Origin: an uncultured Selenomonadales bacterium
GTDB taxonomy: Bacteria; Bacillota; Negativicutes; Selenomonadales; Selenomonadaceae
Assembly (NCBI GenBank): GCA_937877565.1
Contig: CALFJB010000094.1
Span: forward strand, 1-44,794
Length of the DNA stretch: 44,794 bases
Direction of reading: 5' to 3'
Shown one piece after another: positions 31,724 through 41,599 of this stretch. Numbering within the stretch: position 1 is the first letter of the stretch; each line of letters begins with the position of its first letter. Made by a program: the position numbers and the translations under genes. The notes below the pieces were generated by a model that did no database searches, was not told the DNA's origin, and saw only the letters and a list, made by a program, of their open reading frames with translations.

Positions 31724-33262
31724 ATGTCTTTAGATAACGTTTTTTATTGGCACAAAGGCAGTTGGAGAAAAATTACCGCCGAAGATTATGTTAAAAATAT
31801 TTCAAAAGGTAAAGTACCAGCCAAAGGGAAAATTTTTTGGTGTGAAATGTGCGGGCAGTTTGTAACTTTGGCGAATGGCGATATTAACAAGCCGCATTTT
31901 CGGCACACTTCAACAGATTCAAAAAAAGATTGTGAAGATCGCTCAAAAAATTTTGCCAAAACAGATTGGTTCCATTCCAATAAGCCGCCGCAAAATTTGC
32001 CAATTAAAATTTGTGTTGAGCAGAATGATTTTCATTTTAAAATTGGCTTGATTAAAATTCCGCCGCAAATTTATAACGCGGTAAAAAATTGCCGAATTAA
32101 AATTACAGCTGATGAAAAAACTTTGAATTACTGCGTTTTGTCAGATTATTTGATTGAAGATAAAATCACTTGGCTTGACGTTAAAAATATTCCGTTAGAA
32201 TCTTATTCGCTAACGTTAGAGCCGGAAATTCCTGAAGTAAATTTTTATTGGACTGAAAAAATTGAGGGCGTAAATTCTTATGGTACTTTGTTTGATGCAA
32301 AGACCGGCAGAAAAATTTTATACGACGCTGATATTAAAGTTAATACAAAATATTTACTCCTCGTTACCGAAGGCGTTAGCCCGCTCAAAGGCGTGACAGT
32401 AAAAACTTTGGCACACAAGAATTTTGAAGGTAAAAAGTGGCGTTTATATGAAGTTGAGGCAACAGAATTATCTGAAGAGGCGGCGAAATTTTTTCTGAAT
32501 TATCATTGCCGTTTGACTGAAAAGCCAATTTCCATTACGCCAATTTATCCCGTCCATACGCAGGACGAAGATATTATTCATTGCAATTCCGAACGAATAT
32601 TTTTTTATTTTTTTGGCAGTGCGAAAATAAAATTTTTTCCTGATACTAAAACTTTTGAATCGCCTGAAAAAGATAATGGTCAGCTTATCGAAATTGAAAT
32701 TGATAAACGTCATCAAATGGCGGCTATTGGACGTTCGCAACCTTTACAATATTTGTATGTTTGGAAAGATTTACAGACCTCTGAAACTCCATTTCCAACG
32801 GTTGAAGTTAAAGACTTGAAAGAAAATCTTATTTCAAGCGGCGTGTATCACAAGTTGCCAAAAGGTTCTGCTTTGCAAGTTTACGCCAAATTTGATTTTC
32901 AAATTGTTTTCAGTCAAAATGATGTTGTTAAGCAAAAAATTTTTCAAAAAGGCGGCAATTTTTCCAATGTGCCTGTAAGTTTTGGAACGAAAATAAAAAT
33001 TTTTCAGGGCTTAGATTGTGTTTTTGAAGTGACTTATGAAAGAGAAATAAAAGGTAATTTGCAGGCAGACGAAGAATTATTTTTAAAACTTGAACGCGGC
33101 GGCGGCAGAAAGATTAAAATTCCGCACACGTTGGGCAGTTTTGCAGATAAATTGAAAGATTATCCAAAGGTTAAAAGTTGGCTTTATAAAAATATTCGCG
33201 CAGGTTTTGTTAGTGAAGAATCTTTCTTGTTATTTCGGCAGTTTATTTTAAAGGCAGTGTGA
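31724..33262 (+). CDS. CoiA-like zinc-finger protein, candidate DruB-like
   Basis: 512 residues; ATG after GGAGCTGATGAA. Near residues 38-70 is a zinc-finger-like cluster (FWCEMCGQFVTLANG, then PHFRHT and DCEDR), similar to the N-terminal finger of CoiA. The rest is beta-rich with no motif I know, and no membrane segment. It is the first of four genes spaced by 3, -8 and 0 bases. The order and sizes (512, 634, 338 aa, then a DUF1998-type helicase) resemble genes B-C-D-E of Druantia type I anti-phage systems. The name is by layout only; no sequence match was made. Confidence 0.6.
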   Translation: MSLDNVFYWHKGSWRKITAEDYVKNISKGKVPAKGKIFWCEMCGQFVTLANGDINKPHFRHTSTDSKKDCEDRSKNFAKTDWFHSNKPPQNLPIKICVEQNDFHFKIGLIKIPPQIYNAVKNCRIKITADEKTLNYCVLSDYLIEDKITWLDVKNIPLESYSLTLEPEIPEVNFYWTEKIEGVNSYGTLFDAKTGRKILYDADIKVNTKYLLLVTEGVSPLKGVTVKTLAHKNFEGKKWRLYEVEATELSEEAAKFFLNYHCRLTEKPISITPIYPVHTQDEDIIHCNSERIFFYFFGSAKIKFFPDTKTFESPEKDNGQLIEIEIDKRHQMAAIGRSQPLQYLYVWKDLQTSETPFPTVEVKDLKENLISSGVYHKLPKGSALQVYAKFDFQIVFSQNDVVKQKIFQKGGNFSNVPVSFGTKIKIFQGLDCVFEVTYEREIKGNLQADEELFLKLERGGGRKIKIPHTLGSFADKLKDYPKVKSWLYKNIRAGFVSEESFLLFRQFILKAV

Positions 33263-33265
33263 TTT

Positions 33266-35170
33266 ATGGACGAAAAAAATTTTCCGTATACTTCGCTTTG
33301 TATGGTAACTGAAATAAATGATAAAGGCGTTGCCAGCTTGAAAAGATTGGCGGACTTAGTTGGCGGCAAATTTCAAGATAAATTCAATCCTGTTGCGCCG
33401 CCATATCAATTTTTGAAAAATCAAAACTGCTTATTAGATAGAAATGATATTAGAATTTTTAAATGGCGAACAGAACCGCATAAAATCAAAGAAGGCAGAA
33501 ATTTTGTAGACTCCAAAATTTGTTATGATAAAAATCCTATTGAAATACTTATTTTGGAAAATTGCGCTGATGAAAACGACTTGAGGAATAAACTTTTGAA
33601 CGGAATAAAATTTCAGTTTTCTACAATCGAACTTTTAATTGTTTATCGTAAAAGTGATTTTATTTATCACGGTGTAATTTGTTCGGCGCACGATTTTAAA
33701 CAGTCTGGCGATGAACAAAAACTTAAAGCGGCAGATTTAGATTTGTTTGAAGTTGCCGAGCAAAATTTTGTTCGTATTGAGGACAAAATTTTTTATAACG
33801 GCTTTGATTTAGGAAAGCCGCTTGGAATTTCTTATGCAAAAAATTTTTCAGATTTCATAAAGGATAAAATTATTTCACGTGCAAAATTGACGACCTTTAA
33901 AAATCAAGTTTCCCAAAAAGATTTCAAGATTTTTTGTGATTTTATAAAAAATTTTTCAACTGAAGATTTTTATCATGAAATTGCAAACGAACGCAATATT
34001 TCAATCGAAGACGCGAAAAAATTTTTCTATCATTTTATCAGCACGAACGAAAAATATTTACAGTCTGAAATTTTTCAAGATGAAATTTTTGAAAACATAA
34101 TTGAGCATTGCCCCAATTTGCTTGAAAAATTTGAAGAAATTACCGCCGAGAAATGGCACTCTGATAATCAAGAAAAAATTGACGCGGCTAATTTAAAACT
34201 TGCCGAAATTCAAAAACAAACTGAAGACGAATTAAAAAATTTTATCGAATTGGAAAGCGAAATTAAATCTCATCAAAAAACATTGGAAGAAATTAACAGC
34301 CAAATAAAACAACGCGAAGATTTTGCCGCTGAAGTTGAAAATAAAATTGCACAGCGCATTGACGCCGCCAAGAAAAACGCCGCAGATTTTATTTGTGAAA
34401 TGGCGTTTGTTAATCCTAATTTTGGCGCGGTTCAAACTTCAAAAAATATTTTTTATCGTGCCGGAAAAATCGTTGACGTTGAGGAATACGAAATTGAAGA
34501 AATTGAGGATATTGCAAAAGAAATTGGAATTGAAAAAAATTTTGCGGCTTATTTAGTTGCGGCTTATGTTAATAAAATTTCTCTGCTTTTAGCCGGTTCA
34601 AATGCTCGTGATATTGCTGACGCTTTTTCTGTTACTTTGACAGGGAAAACGGCGGCAATTTTTGATTGTGCAAATGTAACTTCGCTTGAGGATTTAGAAA
34701 TTGTTCGGAACAGTGACGACGAAATAATTTCTGTTTTAAATCCATTTGCGCCAAATTTTATTGCGTACTTGCCAGAGCTTGTAAATTGTGGGAAATTTAT
34801 TTTTGCGATTTATCCTTTTGTTGAAGATTTAAAAATTGAGCCGCGCAGTTTTTACAATTATTTTCTGCCGGTATTTACTGAATTGGTTATTGACAAATCG
34901 CCGGAGCAAGATTTTGAAACGTGCTATTTGTTGACTGAAGAATTTAAAAAAGAATATATACTTAGCAAAATTCCAATTTTAGCGAAAGAACGTATTAGAA
35001 AATTGAAAAATTTGTCGCCACTTGCCGAGAATAAAAAATTTGTTCGGCTTTTTGCAGATTTTCCTTTAGCTTACGTGCAAGGCAAAGAAGAAGATTTTAT
35101 GGAAAAATTCAAAGACGATGGCGAAATTATAAACAAAATTAAAGAATTTTTGGGTACAGAAAATGTATAA
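33266..35170 (+). CDS. Coiled-coil protein, candidate DruC-like
   Basis: 634 residues, starting three bases after the previous stop. Residues about 291-371 form a long charged coiled coil (LAEIQKQTEDELKNFIELES..., QIKQREDFAAEVENKIAQRI). The C-terminal third has LLLAGSNARDIADAFSVTLTGK, which looks like a degenerate P-loop or AAA remnant; a proper Walker A is not present. Acidic and cytoplasmic. Unknown family; the place in the cluster and the length fit Druantia type I DruC. Confidence 0.6.
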   Translation: MDEKNFPYTSLCMVTEINDKGVASLKRLADLVGGKFQDKFNPVAPPYQFLKNQNCLLDRNDIRIFKWRTEPHKIKEGRNFVDSKICYDKNPIEILILENCADENDLRNKLLNGIKFQFSTIELLIVYRKSDFIYHGVICSAHDFKQSGDEQKLKAADLDLFEVAEQNFVRIEDKIFYNGFDLGKPLGISYAKNFSDFIKDKIISRAKLTTFKNQVSQKDFKIFCDFIKNFSTEDFYHEIANERNISIEDAKKFFYHFISTNEKYLQSEIFQDEIFENIIEHCPNLLEKFEEITAEKWHSDNQEKIDAANLKLAEIQKQTEDELKNFIELESEIKSHQKTLEEINSQIKQREDFAAEVENKIAQRIDAAKKNAADFICEMAFVNPNFGAVQTSKNIFYRAGKIVDVEEYEIEEIEDIAKEIGIEKNFAAYLVAAYVNKISLLLAGSNARDIADAFSVTLTGKTAAIFDCANVTSLEDLEIVRNSDDEIISVLNPFAPNFIAYLPELVNCGKFIFAIYPFVEDLKIEPRSFYNYFLPVFTELVIDKSPEQDFETCYLLTEEFKKEYILSKIPILAKERIRKLKNLSPLAENKKFVRLFADFPLAYVQGKEEDFMEKFKDDGEIINKIKEFLGTENV

Positions 35171-36179
35171 AAACAACCGACTTTTAACTAAAATAGCTTC
35201 TGACTTTAATATAAAACGCGGCAACACTGAAACGGCGGAAAATTTTAAGGCAAGAATAATTTACAGTGCGCTTTGTCGATTGAGTTACGCCAGCCTTTGG
35301 GATGATTCAAGCGTTTCGATACAGCATTTCAAAAATAAAATCGACGAACTTTTAAAAATTTATCTGGAGCTTTACAACGAGGTAAAAATTTCTGAAAATC
35401 TTTCTGAAGAAATTTATGATTTATATTTGAAGACGGGTAATTTTTATCATCAGTCGCATAATATTTCGGCGTCGATATTTTCAGTGGCAAAACAGGATAA
35501 TTTTTTATTTCTGCGCGGCGTTACACCGAATCAAAAAGTTTTTATGAGCGGCGCGGGATTTTATTTGCCTTCGAGTTATGAAAAAACTTTCGACACTTCA
35601 AAATTTAAAAATTTCCCTGAAATGTTTTTACCGCAGAATAAAACTTTGAAAGATTTTTGGCAGGAAATTATTAACTCTGCGAATTGGCAAGAAATTGAAG
35701 TTACTGACGCGGAATTTTTAAAAATGCAACCGCCATTAAAAAAGTATTGGCAAGACAATCCCTATTATGACGGGAGAATTTCACTTGCAAGAAATGAACA
35801 ATATTATTTATACAAATTTGAAGGTAAAAAATTTTTTTACAGTCGATTGGAAAATTGGCAAACTTACGACGAATTTTTTGCAAATGCAGATTATGAAAAT
35901 AAACGCGGCGGAATTTACAGGCAAATTTCTTGTGCTTGCCTTGCAAATTATGAAATTTTGCCGCCGATAAAATTTAAAAAGGATGGCGCAATTACTCAAG
36001 TAAAAATTGAATATCTGCCGCCGCCGCACGAATTATATTTACTGATACTTTACAGTTGGGCGAAAAATCCTCAAATTTTCCCAAGTAATTCTGAAAGAAT
36101 TTTCGACACGGAAATTTTTTTTATTTTGAAAAAAGTTTTTGAAAACATTGGATACAAATTTGTTGAGGAGGATTTTTAA
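35163..36179 (+). CDS. Unknown protein, candidate DruD-like
   Basis: 338 residues, overlapping the previous gene by 8 bases and ending in TAA directly before the helicase ATG (TAAATG), so translation is probably coupled on both sides. Rich in Tyr, Phe, Asn and Lys; no signal peptide, membrane helix or catalytic motif that I recognise. It includes MQPPLKKYWQDNPYYDGRIS and a proline run in EYLPPPHELYLL. Role inferred only from its place in the cluster. Confidence 0.55.
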   Translation: MYKNNRLLTKIASDFNIKRGNTETAENFKARIIYSALCRLSYASLWDDSSVSIQHFKNKIDELLKIYLELYNEVKISENLSEEIYDLYLKTGNFYHQSHNISASIFSVAKQDNFLFLRGVTPNQKVFMSGAGFYLPSSYEKTFDTSKFKNFPEMFLPQNKTLKDFWQEIINSANWQEIEVTDAEFLKMQPPLKKYWQDNPYYDGRISLARNEQYYLYKFEGKKFFYSRLENWQTYDEFFANADYENKRGGIYRQISCACLANYEILPPIKFKKDGAITQVKIEYLPPPHELYLLILYSWAKNPQIFPSNSERIFDTEIFFILKKVFENIGYKFVEEDF

Positions 36180-38929
36180 ATGTCATACACTGCAAACAAA
36201 ATTCAAAAGAAATTGCTTACCGAATTGGCAAATTATATCAATACTCAATATTTCGGCAAAACGCCGCTTTTATTGTCGGCGTTGTCAGAACGTCTGAAAG
36301 ACGAAAATATTTTACACAAAGAGCCTTACATTGAATCTTCGGCGGCTTATAAAACCATTCCAAACGGCTTTGAAAAAATCAATTTGCGATTGGCTGAAAA
36401 AATTTTTCCTGCGTCTTATACAAGCAAATTTGGGCGTGTATCCTTCGCCGTTCGCTCATCAAATTCAAGCGTTGGAAAATTTTTATAAAGGCAAAGATTT
36501 ATTTGTTGCAACCGGCACGGGCTCCGGCAAAACTGAATGTTTTATTTTTCCAATGCTTGCCAAACTTGCAACAGAGGCGCACAATTCGCCCAAAACGTGG
36601 CAAAGTCGCGGCGTCCGTGTAATGATTATGTACCCTATGAACGCCTTAGTTTCTGACCAAATTAGCAGATTGAGAAAATTACTCGGCGACACGCAAGACA
36701 ATTTTCAAAAAATTTTTACTGAAATTTGCAACGAAAATTCACGCCGCCCGCAATTTGGAATGTACACCGGGCGCACGCCTTATCCCAGCAAATTGGATAA
36801 CAAGCAAGACAAAAAATTAAACTCTACGCTTGAGGAAATTACTCAACAAGAAAATTTCGATACACTTGCCGAACTTGGCAAAGTCCCTGCGAAAGCAAAT
36901 ATGCAAAATTTTTTGGCGAAACTTGATGACAGTTTGCACATTCCCGACGCCAACGACGCGGAATTAGTTACACGGTTTGAAATGCAAAATTTTTGTCCAG
37001 ATATTTTAATTACAAATTACTCAATGCTTGAATATATGTTGATGCGCCCGCTTGAAGGAAAAATTTGGAGCGATACAAAACTTTGGCTTGAAAACTCACC
37101 TGAAAATAAATTACTCTTCGTGATTGATGAAGCCCATATGTACAAAGGTTCGACAGGCGGCGAAGTTGCTTTACTTATTCTCCGCTTGTTTTATAAATTG
37201 GGCGTTGCGCGTGACAAAGTGCAATTCATTTTGACGACTGCAAGTATGCCGGAAGACAAACAATCAAAGGACAATTTTTTCAAAAATCTTACTGCCGCAG
37301 ACAGTACGGACAATCTAAAATATTTGATGGGCGACACAGAAATTTTACCTGACAAGCCGAAATTTGATATTGAGCCGACAAAAATTTTGCAATTTAAATC
37401 TGAAGACTTTGAGGACACTGAAGAAAAACAATTTGATGCGCTTAATAAATTTTTGTCTCAACTTGACGGCGCACCGAAAAATTTTTCTAATTTGCAGGAA
37501 ATTTATTTTTGGCTTTACGAAAATTTAACAAATTATCGCCCGTTCGCAGAAATGTTTAAACTTTGTCGCGGCAATTCAATTTCTTTGAATGAATTGGCAA
37601 AAAATATTTTTCCAAACTTGCAACTTGAAAAAGCCTTGCAGGCTGTCAGTATTTTGTTGGAGGTTGCTCCGCTTGCAAAAAAAGATAACGCGGTTTTATT
37701 TCCTGTTCGTATTCATATGCTTTTCAGAAGTTTAAAAGGCGTTTACGCTTGCACAAATTCAAATTGCTCACATTCTCACAATTACGACAAATTAACGCTC
37801 GGCGAAATTTTCCTTTCTGACGGAATTTTAACTTGTACCAGATTGTCAAAGTGTAGTTTATGAACTTTACAACGACCGCCATCGCGGGACTTTATTTTTT
37901 AAAGGTTATATTTTTGAAGGCGATTTAAAACAGAAACGCGCTTATCTTTGGCGGGAGTCCGGGCAAATTTTAGATAAATCTTTGAAAGAAATTCATTTGT
38001 ACATACCGCCGGAAAATTACGAGCTGCCCAAAAATTTGAAAGACGATATAAAGCCCTTTTATCTTGACGTGAAAAACGGATTTATTTATTTTGACATTCC
38101 CGAAAATCAGAAAAATTTGCGGAAACTTTATTACAGCGATTATCAAGTTAAAGGGCGTCCCGACTTGCTGACTTTTAAAAAATGTCCGCACTGTCTGCAC
38201 AGTTTTTCATATCGTCAATTAACTTCATTCAGCACACGCGGCAACCAGTCATTTTACAACTTGATAAAGGCGCAATTTCAAAATCAGCCGCCCGTGTTTA
38301 ACAAATTGAAATATCCAAATCAAGGGCGAAAGGTACTTTTATTTTCAGACAGCAGACAACGCGCCGCAACTTTGGCGCGGGATATGTCAGATTTTTCGGA
38401 TCATATGGCGGAGCGTCAATTATTTGCCATTGCCGCCGATAAAATGGCGAAAAGCCGATTAGATTTAAGTTTAAATGATATGTACGATTATTTTTGCCTT
38501 GCCGCAGGAGAGAAAAATATTCAACTTTTCAGCGGTATATCACGAGAAAATTTTGTAAAAAATTGCGTGGCGATTATTAATAATATCAAGCGCGGCAGAA
38601 AATTTCGTCCTAAAAATTCAATTTCGGATGCTCCCGACGAAATGAAAGAAATTATTTTGAGGTTTTTCTGCGCGGGACAAAATACGCTTTACGACAATGC
38701 CATTAGTTGGCTTGAACCTACTGAAGATGAACTTGAAAACGCGCTTGACAAACTCAAAGAAAACGGCGTTAAAGTTTCAGCAGATGAATTTTTAGAAATT
38801 TTTAATGCGTGGCTGATTGATATTTTTGACAATTACACGGCACTTGGCAACAATTTTTCTAAAAATGTTCGTGAAAGTGTCCGCCGACCTTTTGGCGGAT
38901 TCGGTTTGGAAGATAACTGGAAATTTTAG
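36180..38929 (+). pseudogene. Broken DEAH helicase of DUF1998 type, candidate DruE remnant
   Basis: Starts at ATG 36180 after GAGGAGG. Three frames must be joined. Frame 1 (36180 to about 36430) has the N-terminal KEPYIESSAAYKT segment. A frameshift near the A6T5 run at 36397-36407 leads to the helicase core (to 37863): LGVYPSPFAHQIQALENF, Walker A ATGTGSGKTECF, YPMNALVSDQ, ITNYSMLEYMLMRP, DEAH box VIDEAHMYKGSTGG and TTASMP. A one-base insertion at about 37838 breaks the next part; without it a second zinc pair (TCPDC) continues into VVYELYNDRHRGTLFF. The third part ends at 38929 without helicase motifs V-VI. DruE-type proteins are about 2,000 residues; about 950 remain here. Almost surely not a working helicase if the sequence is right. 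Confidence 0.82.
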
Positions 38930-38951
38930 ACAAATATTTTTGACATAATCG

Positions 38952-38987
38952 AAAAGTCTCAGCGGCTTATCGAGACTTTTTATTTTT
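38952..38987 (+). terminator. Terminator inside the decayed helicase region
   Basis: AAAAGTCTC (38952-38960) and GAGACTTTT (38972-38980) pair perfectly, followed by TATTTTTATT. It falls at the point where about 1,000 residues of helicase are missing. Confidence 0.75.
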
Positions 38988-39001
38988 ATTGCAAAAATTG
39001 A

Positions 39002-39336
39002 GGCGCGAGATATTCAGTGAAAATTACAAGCAAAATTGAAAATTTACTCAATAAAACAAGAGAAATTTTAACTTGCTCAAGTAATTGTGAAAGTGCTTGC
39101 CAAAATTATACGCAAAAAAATATTTCGACAGCATTAAAAGTTTTTTCAAAATTGAAGAATCGAACCAAAAATTTTATTTGGAAATTAAAAAGCGAAAGTA
39201 CGAAGTAATTATTTATCCTGCAATGCTTGCCGAAAAATTTTCTAAAGATAAAATTTATATTAGCGATTCTTTCTTCAAATATGCAAAGCCGTATATTTTT
39301 AATCAGATAGAAGATTTTTTACAGCAAATTTTGTAA
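39002..39336 (+). pseudogene. C-terminal remnant of the DUF1998 helicase
   Basis: Reads ARYSVKITSKIENLLNKTREI, here abbreviated at the end, then LTCSSNCESACQNYTQK; this matches the cysteine-rich end of DUF1998 helicases (pattern L..A..IL.C.C..AC..C). The frame breaks at an A7 run (39114-39120); one more A would continue into KYFDSIKSFFKIEESNQ and the C-terminus at 39336. With the block at 36180-38929 it indicates one ancestral gene with an internal deletion. No ribosome site precedes it. Confidence 0.65.
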
Positions 39337-39413
39337 ATATGGCGGCGCGGCAGGATAAAAGCAACTTTGATAGAAATAATACTTTCAGAAAATTTATTGG
39401 AGGTTTTATTTGA

Positions 39414-41474
39414 ATGAAAGACTACACAAGCGAATCTATCAGAAATATTGCAGTAGCAGGACACGGCAAGACGGGAAAAACTTCACTGCTGGACGCTTGC
39501 CTTTTTAATAGCGGCGCGGTTAAACGTATCGGCAAAGTTGACAACGGCACAAGTGTTTTGGACTACGAAGCCGAAGAAACTAAACGCAAAATGACTATCG
39601 GCGACGCGCTTGCCGTTACCGAATGGAAAAACAATAAAATCAATTTCATTGATACGCCCGGTTATCCTGATTTTGTCGGCGAAGTTATGGGCGCAATGGC
39701 GGCGGCTGATACTGCTTTAATAATCGTTGCGGCAAATGCCGGCGTCGAAGTTGAAACTGAAAAGGCGTGGGCGTTGGCAGAAAGTTTGAACCTTCCACGC
39801 GCACTTTTTATTAACAAAATGGATCGTGAACACGCCAATTTCAGAAAAACCCTTGACGACATCCGCGCAAAATTTGGCAACAGTTGCGTACCTGTTCAAA
39901 TTCCTATTGGGCAAGAAACTTCCTTCAAAGGCGTTGTAGATTTAATTAACAGTGGCGAAGTTCCTGCAGATTTATCTGATGAAGTTGAAACTGAACGCCT
40001 TGAAATGCTTGACATTATCGCTGAATTTAATGACGATTTAATGGAAAAATATTTGGAAGGCGACACTGACAATTTGGACGAAAAAGAAATTGCCTCTGCG
40101 CTTGCCGAAGGTATCAAACAGGCAAAAGTTTTCCCTGTCTTCGTAGGTTCTGCACTTCAAAATATCGGCGTCGATAAACTTTTAGATAACGTTGTAAATT
40201 ATTTGCCCGCGCCGAATTTCAGAAATAAAACCGGCGTAAATCCAAACAGCGGCGATTTAATCGAACGCAAAATTTCTGACGCTTTCAGCGGACAAATTTG
40301 GAAAACTATGGTTGACCCGTTTGTAGGTCGTATGTCCTATATCAGAGTTTTCAGCGGCGATATGAAGGCTAGTGGCGAATATCAACTTATTGGCGAAAAT
40401 TCCGAAGGTACGGAACGTATCAACGGACTTTTCACAATGCAAGGCAAAACTCAAATTAACCTTGAAGTTGCACACGCGGGCGATATTGTCATTACTGCGA
40501 AACTTTCAAACGCCAAAACTTGCGATACACTTTGCGAAAAAGGCGCGGCTATAAAATATGAGCGCGTTAATTATCCTGAACCTATGCTTGCAATGGCGGT
40601 TAGCTCCGTCAAAAAAGGCGAAGAAGATAAAGTTATTGGCGCAATTACCCGCCAAATGGACGAAGATCAAACTATTAAACTTGTTAAAGACCCGGCAACC
40701 CGTCAAACGATTTTAAGCGGCGTCGGCGAAGTTCATCTTGATATTTTGGGCGATAAAATTCAGCGCAAATTCGGCGTTCAAATGGTACTTGGCGAACCTA
40801 GAGTTGACTACCGCGAAACTATCAGAAAAACTGTTGAAGTACAAGGCAAGCACAAGAAACAATCCGGCGGACACGGACAATACGGCGATGTTTGGCTTAA
40901 AATTTCGCCGAATAAAGACCCGAAACCTGAACATGACGGCAACATTTGGACTGAAAGTATTTTCGGCGGCAGTGTACCGCGCAATTTCTTCCCCGCCGTC
41001 GAAAAAGGCACTTATGAAACTTTGGCAGAAGGTATTATCGCCGGTTATCCAGTTGTAAATGTTGCAGTAAATCTTTATGACGGCAGTTATCATCCCGTCG
41101 ATTCTTCGGAAGCCGCCTTCAAAATGGCTACTGCCATTGCGATTAAAAAGGGCGTACTTGCCGCCGAGCCAATTTTGCTTGAACCTATCGACGAAGTTAC
41201 AGTTTTAGTTCCAACTGAATACATGGGCGATATTATCGGCAAACTCAATTCAAAACGCGGCAAAGTTTTGGGAATGGATCCTAAAGGTAAAGGACAAACT
41301 GAAATTAAAGCGTTAATTCCTGCGTCCGAGCTTTACAAATACGCTACTGATTTACGCAGTCAAACTCAAGGGCGCGGCTCCTACAGTTTGAAATTCTCAC
41401 ACTATGACCCAATGCCGGAAAATCTTGCAAAGAAAATTATCGAAGAACATAAAAAAGCTAGCGAAGAAAAATAA
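39414..41474 (+). CDS. EF-G-like translational GTPase (second EF-G type)
   Basis: 686 residues; ATG 39414 after TTGGAGG. Domains I-V as in EF-G: GTPase motifs AGHGKTGKTSL (G1, residues 15-25), DTPGYPDF (G3) and NKMD (G4), then the beta-barrel, and GVGEVHLDILGDKIQRKFG with the C-terminal RGRGSYSLKFSHYDPMP. The G1 loop reads GHGKTGKT in place of the GHIDAGKT of canonical FusA, and switch I lacks the RGITI sequence (here KRKMTI), marking the EF-G-like paralogue group rather than FusA. Those paralogues are thought to act in ribosome recycling or under stress; exact role uncertain. Monocistronic, with a strong terminator. Confidence 0.92.
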   Translation: MKDYTSESIRNIAVAGHGKTGKTSLLDACLFNSGAVKRIGKVDNGTSVLDYEAEETKRKMTIGDALAVTEWKNNKINFIDTPGYPDFVGEVMGAMAAADTALIIVAANAGVEVETEKAWALAESLNLPRALFINKMDREHANFRKTLDDIRAKFGNSCVPVQIPIGQETSFKGVVDLINSGEVPADLSDEVETERLEMLDIIAEFNDDLMEKYLEGDTDNLDEKEIASALAEGIKQAKVFPVFVGSALQNIGVDKLLDNVVNYLPAPNFRNKTGVNPNSGDLIERKISDAFSGQIWKTMVDPFVGRMSYIRVFSGDMKASGEYQLIGENSEGTERINGLFTMQGKTQINLEVAHAGDIVITAKLSNAKTCDTLCEKGAAIKYERVNYPEPMLAMAVSSVKKGEEDKVIGAITRQMDEDQTIKLVKDPATRQTILSGVGEVHLDILGDKIQRKFGVQMVLGEPRVDYRETIRKTVEVQGKHKKQSGGHGQYGDVWLKISPNKDPKPEHDGNIWTESIFGGSVPRNFFPAVEKGTYETLAEGIIAGYPVVNVAVNLYDGSYHPVDSSEAAFKMATAIAIKKGVLAAEPILLEPIDEVTVLVPTEYMGDIIGKLNSKRGKVLGMDPKGKGQTEIKALIPASELYKYATDLRSQTQGRGSYSLKFSHYDPMPENLAKKIIEEHKKASEEK

Positions 41475-41498
41475 TTTCTAATTCGCAAAAAAATAAAA

Positions 41499-41531
41499 GC
41501 CGTCGTGTAAAATCTACGCGACGGTTTTTTT
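41499..41531 (+). terminator. Terminator after the EF-G-like gene
   Basis: GCCGTCG (41499-41505) and CGACGGT (41519-41525) pair, followed by seven T residues. Confidence 0.85.
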
Positions 41532-41540
41532 ATTTATTGC

Positions 41541-41569
41541 TTGACAGTCTCAAAGTATCGAAATAAAAT
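41541..41569 (+). promoter_or_regulatory. ilvE promoter
   Basis: TTGACA (consensus -35), 17 bases, TAAAAT; about 30 bases before the start codon at 41600. Confidence 0.75.
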
Positions 41570-41599
41570 TATCAAACACCACTGAAAGGAAGTTTTCAA

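Noticed and set aside
40713..41093. Minus-strand 126-codon frame inside the EF-G-like gene
   Set aside because: Covers conserved EF-G domains III-IV on the plus strand; a shadow frame.
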